Assembly (NCBI GenBank): GCA_001873285.1
Contig: MNYV01000105.1
Location: 1 to 5,636 of the forward strand
DNA: 5,636 nucleotides
Origin: Nitrospirae bacterium CG2_30_53_67
GTDB taxonomy: Bacteria > CG2-30-53-67
Reading direction: 5' to 3'
Numbering within the stretch: position 1 is the stretch's first letter; every line of letters starts with the position of its first letter. The translations under genes and the position numbers were made by a program. Positions 1 to 5,414 of the stretch are shown here, piece after piece. The notes beneath the pieces were generated by a model. It did no database searches. It worked only from the letters and a program-made list of their open reading frames with translations, and had not been told where the DNA came from.

Positions 1-1022
1 GAGATCACTTTCTTGAAGGTCATGGATTCAACAATCCCGCCAAGTCCGGCATGGATACGCTGGGGCCCGAAGCTTACGAGCCGCACCACCCCTTCCTCTT
101 CACCCTCATCGATCTCCACCTTGTCCGCCAGCATCTGCTCCCTCGCCTCCACGCAGACAAGCGAGACCGAGTCCACGCCCCGCTGCCGGAGAGCGGTCCT
201 TGCCACGTCGTAGGCCACATTGCCGCCGCCGACCACCACGACCCTGGGGCCGATGTTGATATAGCTTCCGGTATTCACATCCTTGAGAAATTCGACCCCG
301 CCGAGCACACCCCTGGACTCCGATCCCTCGACAGGGAGGATCCTCGACCGCCTGGCGCCCACAGCCAGGAGCACTGCCTCGGACTCATCGTAGAGTTTCC
401 TGAGCGGCACATCCGATCCCACATGGACCCCGAGCCGGATCTCGGCACCCAGGGCCTGAATCGCATCGATCTCCGCCTTGAGGAGCTCCCTTGGGAGCCT
501 GTAGATGGGAATGCCCGTGGCGCACATGCCGCCTGCGATCTTCTCCATTTCGTAGACCACCGGCCGGTATCCCATGAGAGCCAGATCATGTGCGCAGGCA
601 AGGCCCGCAGGCCCGGACCCCACAATCGAGACCACCGCATCCTTCTTCGCTATCCCCTGGATGCCGTCCCCCTTTTTCTTATAGACGGACCTGAACTTTT
701 TGGCGTAATCGCCCGGCACTCTAACCGCCTCCACGCCGTACTTTTCCGTGACGAAACGTTTCAGCGCACGGATGGAGACCGCCGTGTCGATCCACCCCCG
801 CCTGCAGGCGGTCTCGCAGGGGGCGCCGCAGACCCTGCCGCAGATCGAGGCGAGCGGGTTCGGGGTCCGTGCGATCCAATAGGCCTTTTCATAATCGCCC
901 GATGCGATGGCCCGCACGTAACCTCTCGAATCCGTATTCACGGGACAGCCGGTCTGGCACTTGATATTCTGCCTCCAGTACTTGTAATCAGGGATGACCA
1001 CTTGAAATTTCGGTTTGGGCAT
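1..1022 (-). CDS. GltD-like FAD/NAD(P)H-dependent oxidoreductase with N-terminal Fe-S domain, 3' end beyond window
   Basis: The reading frame starts at ATG 1022-1020 and stays open for 340 codons to the left edge, so the C-terminus is missing. It resembles the glutamate synthase small subunit and related flavoproteins, which move electrons between NAD(P)H and a partner subunit through FAD and Fe-S clusters in the cytoplasm. Residues 20-95 form the cysteine-rich helical domain (C22, C26, C61, C65, C69, C73; CGRVC at 61-65). Residues 130-141 carry the FAD-binding motif GSGPAGL. Residues 261-275 carry the NAD(P)H-binding motif GGGNVAYD. The ATG is the only one before an upstream in-frame TAA at 1055-1053; its Shine-Dalgarno match is weak. 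No glutamate synthase large subunit is visible, so a role in glutamate synthesis should not be assumed. It could equally feed a hydrogenase, Hdr-like or other redox complex. It sits alone behind a candidate sigma-54 promoter. The family is certain; the electron partner is unknown. Confidence 0.93.
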   Translation of the reverse strand, partial: MPKPKFQVVIPDYKYWRQNIKCQTGCPVNTDSRGYVRAIASGDYEKAYWIARTPNPLASICGRVCGAPCETACRRGWIDTAVSIRALKRFVTEKYGVEAVRVPGDYAKKFRSVYKKKGDGIQGIAKKDAVVSIVGSGPAGLACAHDLALMGYRPVVYEMEKIAGGMCATGIPIYRLPRELLKAEIDAIQALGAEIRLGVHVGSDVPLRKLYDESEAVLLAVGARRSRILPVEGSESRGVLGGVEFLKDVNTGSYINIGPRVVVVGGGNVAYDVARTALRQRGVDSVSLVCVEAREQMLADKVEIDEGEEEGVVRLVSFGPQRIHAGLGGIVESMTFKKVI

Positions 1023-1125
1023 GGAAACGCTCAATACAATCAATTCGTGAGATTTAAGACATCAGACAACCTTCTATATACCGTTTATATCAGAATCAAG
1101 CAAGTACTATCCCATGATCTTTTCT

Positions 1126-1145
1126 ACTGCAATACACTGCAATAC
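1126..1145. repeat. Perfect tandem duplication of a 10-bp unit at the predicted transcription start
   Basis: On the plus strand ACTGCAATAC occurs twice back to back. On the minus strand, the direction of the oxidoreductase gene, this gives TTGCA at 1142-1138 and 1132-1128, in addition to the TTGCA of the -12 promoter element at 1155-1151. The unit nearer the promoter also forms a 7-bp dyad, TGCAATA-cct-TATTGCA (1138-1154), that overlaps the -12 element. It could be an operator around the start site or a simple slippage duplication; the sequence alone cannot decide. Confidence 0.55.
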
Positions 1146-1150
1146 CTTAT

Positions 1151-1166
1151 TGCAAGGTTTATGCCA
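1151..1166 (-). promoter_or_regulatory. Candidate sigma-54 (-24/-12) promoter for the oxidoreductase gene
   Basis: The minus strand reads TGGCATAAACCTTGCA from 1166 to 1151. The sigma-54 consensus is TGGCAC-N5-TTGCA; here TGGCA and TTGCA are both exact, the GG and GC are separated by exactly 10 bases, and only the two positions after TGGCA differ from the usual CG. The predicted start is near 1140, giving a leader of about 118 nt before the ATG at 1022. The gene just upstream is an NtrC-family activator with the GAFTGA loop that contacts sigma-54, which makes a chance match less likely. A near match to the IHF consensus (AATCAAAACTATA, 1168-1180, one mismatch) lies directly upstream. Confidence 0.7.
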
Positions 1167-1292
1167 TAATCAAAACTATATGCATCCTTCTTGGGTTTAA
1201 TAATAAAAACATTATGATAACAATAGGTTATGAAGCACCGGAGGTGAGGAAAGAAGAGCGGCTTTGGTTCACATCTCGCTGGACTGAATACT

Positions 1293-1311
1293 GGATGTTA
1301 CATAAACATCC
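1293..1311. promoter_or_regulatory. Candidate enhancer dyad, 7-bp perfect arms
   Basis: GGATGTT and AACATCC are perfect inverted arms around a 5-bp centre (ACATA). The centre lies about 160 bp upstream of the predicted sigma-54 start, within the distance usual for NtrC-type activators. The half-site core ATGTTAC (1295-1301) recurs inverted as GTAACAT at 1323-1329, suggesting a second, weaker site. Binding by the adjacent regulator is inferred from position and symmetry only. Confidence 0.4.
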
Positions 1312-1352
1312 CATCTTCGTTGGTAACATTGTGTTTTTATAGGATATTCAAC

Positions 1353-1370
1353 CGTATATTCCCGTATACG
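1353..1370. promoter_or_regulatory. Second upstream dyad, CGTATA-N6-TATACG
   Basis: Six-base perfect arms flank a 6-bp spacer, centred about 220 bp upstream of the predicted start and about 60 bp from the dyad at 1293-1311. The arm sequence differs from that dyad, so the same protein need not bind both. A 6-bp palindrome in AT-rich DNA can arise by chance. Confidence 0.25.
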
Positions 1371-1428
1371 AGCAAGACTGATTCTCCTTATCAGCATGCC
1401 ATAGGAATCTTGCCGGAATGTCCACTTA

Positions 1429-1615
1429 GTGGTCCTATTCGTAAATACGGTCTCATTTGAGCCTGCCTGTGCCATGGCAGACAGGTGCCGTAGGGCGGTC
1501 TCTTCAGCGTTCCGCTCCTTGCGGCGTACCACAGGGGGTACACCTCAATCGCGTGCCTTGATGAGACCGCCCTACGTCACTCTCGGTACGTTACCATGTT
1601 TACGAACAAGACCAC
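1429..1615. mobile_element. 187-bp MITE-like element with 23-bp terminal inverted repeats
   Basis: The left end (1429-1451, starting GTGGTCCTATTCGTAAA) and the reverse complement of the right end (1593-1615) match at 19 of 23 positions; all four differences are transitions. TTA lies directly outside each end (1426-1428 and 1616-1618), which could be a 3-bp target duplication. The inside has no transposase frame, so if mobile it would depend on an enzyme encoded elsewhere. Three-base TNA duplications are known for some IS5-family groups, but I cannot assign a family. It sits between the regulator terminator and the candidate enhancer region. Confidence 0.55.
1489..1576. repeat. Nested perfect 14-bp inverted repeat inside the MITE-like element
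   Basis: CGTAGGGCGGTCTC at 1489-1502 is the exact reverse complement of 1563-1576, with 60 bp between. The loop contains a smaller hairpin, GTACC-acaggg-GGTAC (1526-1541). The neighbouring bases 1470-1479 are the palindrome TGCCATGGCA, flanked by imperfectly paired CCTG and CAGG bases. The 7-mer CGGTCTC also recurs at 1448-1454. The GTAGGGCGG-type arms resemble interspersed REP-like intergenic repeats of many bacteria; that likeness is from memory. Confidence 0.6.
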
Positions 1616-1650
1616 TTAAGCTGCAGGACAAGAGAGTATACAGGAAAGCA

Positions 1651-1669
1651 GCCTCCGAGAGCCTCCGAG
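1651..1669. repeat. Short tandem repeat GCCTCCGAG x2
   Basis: GCCTCCGAG appears at 1651-1659 and again at 1661-1669, a 10-bp period with one variable base. It lies between the MITE-like element and the regulator terminator. No function is apparent. Confidence 0.4.
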
Positions 1670-1702
1670 CCGGACCATGACGAAAGATACGGGATGAGCA
1701 GG

Positions 1703-1729
1703 AAAACCCGCTTCTGGATGAAGAAGCGG
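1703..1729 (-). terminator. Rho-independent terminator of the regulator gene
   Basis: On the minus strand the stem CCGCTTC - 8-nt loop - GAAGCGG (1729-1708) begins two bases after the TAG stop at 1734-1732 and is followed by GTTTT. The T-run is short (four), so termination may be partial. Its position directly after the stop supports that TAG as the true end of the regulator and separates the two-component operon from the oxidoreductase gene. Confidence 0.6.
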
Positions 1730-1731
1730 AA

Positions 1732-3141
1732 CTAACGGCCATACGAAACGCCGTCTTCTATATCCTCTCTGAAGGAAAGTCCGTGTTTTTTTATGATCCG
1801 GTGGAGGGCGGCCCGGGTGAGTCCGCACCGCTCAGCGGCCCTGGAAATATTCCCGTTGCATTCGCATAGAATATTCTGCACATACTCTTTCTGGAAGAGC
1901 CCAAGAATCCGCTCCTTTGCCTCGTCATAGGGGAGGCCGTAAAAAGGTCTGACCAGACCGCCGAACCGCTTCTCCTCATCGCTGAGCACCATATCGCTCT
2001 GCCTGATCTCCTCCCCCTCGGAGATCAGGGCGGCCCGGTGCAGGGTATTCTCGAGTTCTCTCACATTGCCCGGCCAGGGATAGGCCATGATGACCCGCAT
2101 GGCATCCGGCATGATCCGTTTGGATGGGAGGCCCTGTGCCGTGCAGAATCTCTTCAGGATGTGGCTGGCGATCAGGGGGATGTCCTCTCGTCTTTCCCTG
2201 AGCGGCGGCACCTTGATGGGGACCACATGAATCCGGTAGTAGAGGTCTTCACGGAACTTTCCCGCCTTGACCTCCTCTGCGAGGTCCCGGTTGGCGGCGG
2301 CAAGGATCCGCACATCCACCTTCACCGGCTGGGTCTGGCCGAGTGGCAGGATCTCCCCCTCCTGCAGGACCCTGAGCAGTTTGGCCTGAAAGGCCTCGGA
2401 CATGTTCGAGATATCGTCCAGGAATATGGTTCCGCCGGATGCTTCCAGGAACAGGCCCTTCCGGTCCTGGTCGGCGCCTGTAAAGGCACCCTTCCTGCTC
2501 CCGAAAAGCTCCGACTCCAGAAGCGTGTCCGGAAGAGCGGCGGAATTGACCGCGATGAACTTTTCCTGCACCCTCAAGGACTGCATGTGGATGGCCCTTG
2601 CAATCAGCTCCTTTCCGGTCCCGCTTTCCCCCAGGATCAGGACCGGGACATTGGTCGGGGCGATCCTCCCGATCAGCGAAAAGATCTCCAGCATCTGCCT
2701 GTCCCTGCCGATGATCCTGTAGAACCCCTGCTGCTCTTCCACCTGATTGCGAAGACGGTCCAGTTCGGCCTCGAGTTCCTGTTCATGGACGGCGCGCTGC
2801 AACGTCAGGATGACCTCATCGTTGTTAAACGGTTTGGTGACGTAATGGTAGGCGCCCAGCCACATGGCCTCCACGGCCGTCTCAATGGTGCCGAAACCCG
2901 TGATGACGATCACTTCGGTCCTGGGCCATTTCTCTTTGACCTTCTTCAGCAATTCAATCCCATGCATGCCCCCCATCTTGATATCGGTGATCACGAAATC
3001 AAAATAGCGGTGCCTCAGCAGTTCAAGCGCCTCCTCTGAAGAGGCCGCCCCCTTCACATCAAAACTTTTTTTGCCGAGGATGAGCTGAAGGCCCCTCCTC
3101 ACATCACTCTCGTCGTCGACAACCAGAACGCTCCAGGACAT
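1732..3141 (-). CDS. NtrC-family sigma-54-dependent response regulator
   Basis: This 469-residue protein has the full three-domain layout of the NtrC/AtoC/ZraR group, at normal length. The receiver domain (about 4-118) has the acidic pair D9-D10, phospho-acceptor D53, T81 and K103. The AAA+ domain (about 140-380) has Walker A GESGTGKE (171-178), the sigma-54-contacting loop GAFTGA (218-223), a Walker B reading FLDDIS (240-245) and the arginine-rich DLYYRI segment. The Fis-type helix-turn-helix covers about 429-455 (NGNISRAAERCGL). Phosphorylation should allow ring assembly and ATP-driven opening of sigma-54 promoters. The ATG at 3141 has a good Shine-Dalgarno (GAGGTGA, 3151-3145). It starts 11 nt after the kinase stop, so the two are co-transcribed and almost surely a cognate pair. 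The likely target is the -24/-12 promoter downstream (inferred). The Walker B glutamate is replaced by aspartate. The exact named orthologue is not clear. Confidence 0.96.
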   Translation of the reverse strand: MSWSVLVVDDESDVRRGLQLILGKKSFDVKGAASSEEALELLRHRYFDFVITDIKMGGMHGIELLKKVKEKWPRTEVIVITGFGTIETAVEAMWLGAYHYVTKPFNNDEVILTLQRAVHEQELEAELDRLRNQVEEQQGFYRIIGRDRQMLEIFSLIGRIAPTNVPVLILGESGTGKELIARAIHMQSLRVQEKFIAVNSAALPDTLLESELFGSRKGAFTGADQDRKGLFLEASGGTIFLDDISNMSEAFQAKLLRVLQEGEILPLGQTQPVKVDVRILAAANRDLAEEVKAGKFREDLYYRIHVVPIKVPPLRERREDIPLIASHILKRFCTAQGLPSKRIMPDAMRVIMAYPWPGNVRELENTLHRAALISEGEEIRQSDMVLSDEEKRFGGLVRPFYGLPYDEAKERILGLFQKEYVQNILCECNGNISRAAERCGLTRAALHRIIKKHGLSFREDIEDGVSYGR

Positions 3142-3152
3142 AGGTCACCTCA

Positions 3153-4742
3153 TCAAGCCCCGACGGTCTCAGCCTTTTCCACGGCGGGAAGCGTGATGAT
3201 GAAGCGGGTTCCGTTACCGGTCTCGCTTTTCACCCTGATCGTTCCACCGTGAGACTCGATCACCTTCTTGGATATGGATAAGCCGAGCCCCGTTCCGATA
3301 CCGCTGGGCTTGGTGGAAAAAAAGGGGTCGAAGATCTTGTCAATATTTTCGGACGGGATCCCGGGACCGGAATCCTGGATCTCCACCTCGATCCCGGAGG
3401 CGCCGTTACAGGACGTCTTCAAGGTGAGAACGCCGCGGCTCTCCATGGCCTGCATGGCGTTCATGATCATGTTGACAAAGACCTGCCTGATCTGCTCCTC
3501 GTCTCCCATAAACTCCCGGATCCCCTCATCCAGTGAAAAGACCACCTCGTGGTCCTTTTTCCCGAGCAGCGGCCTGTAGAGGTCCACCGCTTCCTTCAGA
3601 CATCTGTTGATATTAAACGGCTGGCGCTTTACGGGGCTCCGGGCTGCATAGTCGAGAAGCCCCCGTATGATCTTCTTGCAGACCTGGGTGTTTCTCATAA
3701 TGACCTCGGCATGCTCCCTGTAGGGGGTCTCCCCGGTACATTCGTCGATCAGCATCTGGGCAAACATGGACATGGCCGCAAGGGGGTTGTTCAGCTCGTG
3801 GGCGATGGCCGCGGAAAGCTCACCCACGACCATCATCTTCTCCTGGTGCAGGAGGCGATCTTCCATCTGTTTCCTTTCGGTGATGTCCCGGCTGACCATG
3901 ACGATCCCGAGGGCCTTGCCGGACGGATTATGGACGTAGGTGCAGGTATTCTCATAGATCCTTCCCCGTGCATGCAGGACCTTCCGGCAGCCTTTCTTAT
4001 TCCCCGCGGCCATGCCTTCCATCTGCTTCCTGAAACAGCCGTCAACCTCTGCCGCGAACCGGGCCTGTAGGCCCTCCGCCCCGTCTCTGCTGATGATCCA
4101 TGCCCCTTCGGCCGCCGAATTAAAAAGCGAGATGTTTCCGTTCAGGTCGATAAAGATGACCCCGTCGCTCATGCACTGGATCACGGCATTCAGAAGATCC
4201 TTCTCGTACCTGACCTCGCGCTCTCTTTTCTTCAATTCACCGGTATATTCTTCAAGCTTCTTCGCCCTCTCAAAGAGTCCGAAAGACATCCGGTTGAAGG
4301 CCCGTGAAAGCTCTCCGATCTCATCCCTTGAATCCACATGCACTGAAACATCAAACTTCCCCTCCTCGATCATCTTGGCCGCGGACCTAAGCCTGAGTAT
4401 GGGGCCGATCATGAAATTCAGCGGAAAGAACAGGAGCACCATCGTGATGAAGACCAGCGCACAACCTACAAAGAAGAGCCTTTGCCTCAGGAGCAAAACC
4501 GGCCTGAAGGCCTCGTCCGTCTCCAGTTCGGTGACCAGCGTCCATCCCTGCGCAGGCAGACGGACGGAGACATAGACCACCTCTCTCCCTCTGTAAGACG
4601 CCATGATCCCATGCCCGTCAATGAAGGCCCGGGTGCTCATATGGCTCTTTTGCAGGAAAGCGTCTTTGTATTTCAGGCGGCGTGTGGAGGTGATGAACCG
4701 GCCTTCCCGGTCAAGGATGTAACTGTCCAGGGTCCTGTTCAC
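3153..4742 (-). CDS. C-terminal part of the split histidine kinase: end of sensor, TM2, HAMP, PAS, HisKA, HATPase
   Basis: If translated separately from GTG 4742 this is 529 residues. Residues 4-80 are the end of the Cache sensor domain (SYILDREGRF, then GWTLVTELE). Residues about 86-106 are a membrane helix, 107-160 a HAMP linker (DSRDEIGELSRAFNRM), 178-290 a PAS domain ending in VSRDITERK. The phospho-acceptor helix is ELSAAIAHELNNP with H315. The ATPase domain shows the N box (N424, N428), DSGPGIP (457-463), FDPFFSTK (471-478) and GTGLGLSI (483-490). All catalytic motifs of an NtrB/AtoS-like kinase are intact. The GTG has only a distant AGGG as a possible ribosome site, and the piece lacks a first membrane anchor, so a separate start is unlikely to be the original design. 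If made alone, the sensor remnant before the membrane helix would have no partner domain on the same chain. It pairs with the regulator 11 nt downstream. Confidence 0.85.
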   Translation of the reverse strand: MNRTLDSYILDREGRFITSTRRLKYKDAFLQKSHMSTRAFIDGHGIMASYRGREVVYVSVRLPAQGWTLVTELETDEAFRPVLLLRQRLFFVGCALVFITMVLLFFPLNFMIGPILRLRSAAKMIEEGKFDVSVHVDSRDEIGELSRAFNRMSFGLFERAKKLEEYTGELKKREREVRYEKDLLNAVIQCMSDGVIFIDLNGNISLFNSAAEGAWIISRDGAEGLQARFAAEVDGCFRKQMEGMAAGNKKGCRKVLHARGRIYENTCTYVHNPSGKALGIVMVSRDITERKQMEDRLLHQEKMMVVGELSAAIAHELNNPLAAMSMFAQMLIDECTGETPYREHAEVIMRNTQVCKKIIRGLLDYAARSPVKRQPFNINRCLKEAVDLYRPLLGKKDHEVVFSLDEGIREFMGDEEQIRQVFVNMIMNAMQAMESRGVLTLKTSCNGASGIEVEIQDSGPGIPSENIDKIFDPFFSTKPSGIGTGLGLSISKKVIESHGGTIRVKSETGNGTRFIITLPAVEKAETVGA

Positions 4743-4760
4743 CTGATGGATATCCCTGCC

Positions 4761-5408
4761 CTAGCCCGGCAGGGGAATCCCCGCCTGGACGACTTCGCTC
4801 AGGACCTCCGGCTTGATCCGGTTCACGATGACCCCCACGAACTCATGGGTCTCCTTGTCCGTGAGAGGGGCTGAGATCTCCAGGGAGGGCCTCCCCTCTC
4901 CGGCATGTTCGCCCGTCCGTATCTCTCCCATGAATATCGTGGAGCGCCCTCCGACAAACCAGGGATTTTTCGATGCATCCAGACCAACCCTCGCGGGATC
5001 AGAGGAGGCGAGAATAAGACCATCTCTGCCCGCAACTGAGGTTTCAAAAAATTCCGGGACGATACCCATCTTGTTGACGCGCAGGTGTCTGGAGAGTTCC
5101 CGCTGCAAGGCAGGATGAGAGGACGTCTGGAGCCTGAACGCCGCATCACGGATGAACCCGTCGGAGCTGAAGTCTTCGGTCCTCTTTTTCAAGGCGTCGA
5201 TAAAGGAGGTCACGTGCTGGACCTGAACCTGCCCGGTCAGGAAGAGGTCTTTCAGTACCTGGTCCTTAAGGGCGTCCCGGGTGGTCTGGTAACTCACGAG
5301 GCCGCCGATGCCGAGCGAGACGACCGAGATCAGGACAAAGGTCAGAGTCAATTTGTATTTGACGGGTACAAAGTAGAGAGGATCCTTCAAGTCGCGCCCC
5401 CATGTCAT
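4761..5408 (-). CDS. N-terminal part of the split histidine kinase: TM1 and Cache sensor, ending at in-frame TAG
   Basis: This piece encodes 215 residues from ATG 5408 to the TAG at 4763-4761. A short basic N-terminus precedes a hydrophobic helix (about 20-40, LTLTFVLISVVSLGIGGLV), then a long helix (about 45-75) and the membrane-distal part of a double-Cache-type sensor (SVAGRDGLILASS; NPWFVGGRSTIFMGEI; LEISAPLTD; FVGVIVNRI). Such domains bind small ligands in the periplasm. The piece ends in the middle of the sensor fold and has no kinase domain, so alone it could not signal. The upstream porin gene ends at 5415, six bases before the ATG. TTG 5414 and TTG 5390 are alternative starts; the start is not firmly decided. 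Confidence 0.8.
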   Translation of the reverse strand: MTWGRDLKDPLYFVPVKYKLTLTFVLISVVSLGIGGLVSYQTTRDALKDQVLKDLFLTGQVQVQHVTSFIDALKKRTEDFSSDGFIRDAAFRLQTSSHPALQRELSRHLRVNKMGIVPEFFETSVAGRDGLILASSDPARVGLDASKNPWFVGGRSTIFMGEIRTGEHAGEGRPSLEISAPLTDKETHEFVGVIVNRIKPEVLSEVVQAGIPLPG

Positions 5409-5414
5409 GCACAA

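Larger units (their letters stand above)
1023..1731. other. Intergenic region of about 700 bp, regulatory and repeat-rich, no convincing gene
   Basis: No reading frame here has a recognisable protein family, a good ribosome binding site and a normal composition together. The part next to the oxidoreductase gene (about 1040-1240) is AT-rich and holds a -24/-12 promoter. The middle (about 1290-1370) holds dyads that could be enhancer sites. The part next to the regulator (about 1426-1620) is a MITE-like inverted-repeat element, followed by a short tandem repeat and the regulator's terminator. The short frames at 1532-1269 (minus) and 1429-1680 (plus) run through the inverted repeats and look like chance. 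Confidence 0.75.
3153..5408 (-). pseudogene. Full-length Cache-HAMP-PAS sensor histidine kinase interrupted by one in-frame UAG
   Basis: From ATG 5408-5406 to TGA 3155-3153 one frame runs for 752 codons with a single internal stop, TAG at 4763-4761 (codon 216). There is no frameshift: both sides share a phase, and six sense codons separate the TAG from the downstream GTG 4742. Together the halves form one normal protein: first membrane helix (about 20-40), periplasmic Cache sensor (about 45-290) spanning the stop, second membrane helix (about 308-328), HAMP, PAS, HisKA with H537, and HATPase. The TAG falls in a loop late in the sensor domain, just before a typical strand motif (SYILDREGRF). 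Possible readings are a recent nonsense mutation, a sequencing or assembly error, amber readthrough or suppression, or pyrrolysine insertion. The neighbouring regulator ends in TAG followed by a terminator, so TAG also works as a stop here. ATG 5408 was chosen over TTG 5414; neither has a clear Shine-Dalgarno, and the ATG avoids near-overlap with the upstream gene. Confidence 0.7.

Noticed and set aside
1126-1145. CRISPR or longer repeat array
   Set aside because: Only two 10-bp units lie back to back with no spacers, and no cas genes are visible.
51-1169. 372-codon plus-strand open frame
   Set aside because: It is antisense to the GltD-like gene, whose FAD and NAD(P)H motifs are clear. Its translation is rich in His, Arg, Pro and Asp with no recognisable domain.
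1269-1532. 87-codon minus-strand frame in the intergenic region
   Set aside because: It runs across the MITE-like end, the nested repeat and the dyads, has no recognised family, and shows no convincing ribosome site. A degraded transposase remnant was considered but no motif supports it.
1429-1680. 83-codon plus-strand frame over the MITE-like element
   Set aside because: Its start lies exactly in the terminal inverted repeat and the frame follows the repeat structure; it is probably chance.
1732-1734. Readthrough of the regulator's TAG, as considered for the kinase
   Set aside because: The protein is complete after its helix-turn-helix and a terminator hairpin begins two bases later, so this TAG is a normal stop.
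2038-3039. 333-codon plus-strand open frame
   Set aside because: It lies antisense to the NtrC-family regulator and shows no domain; long antisense frames are common opposite GC-rich genes.
3549-4070. 173-codon plus-strand open frame opposite the kinase
   Set aside because: It mirrors kinase coding sequence and has no family resemblance.
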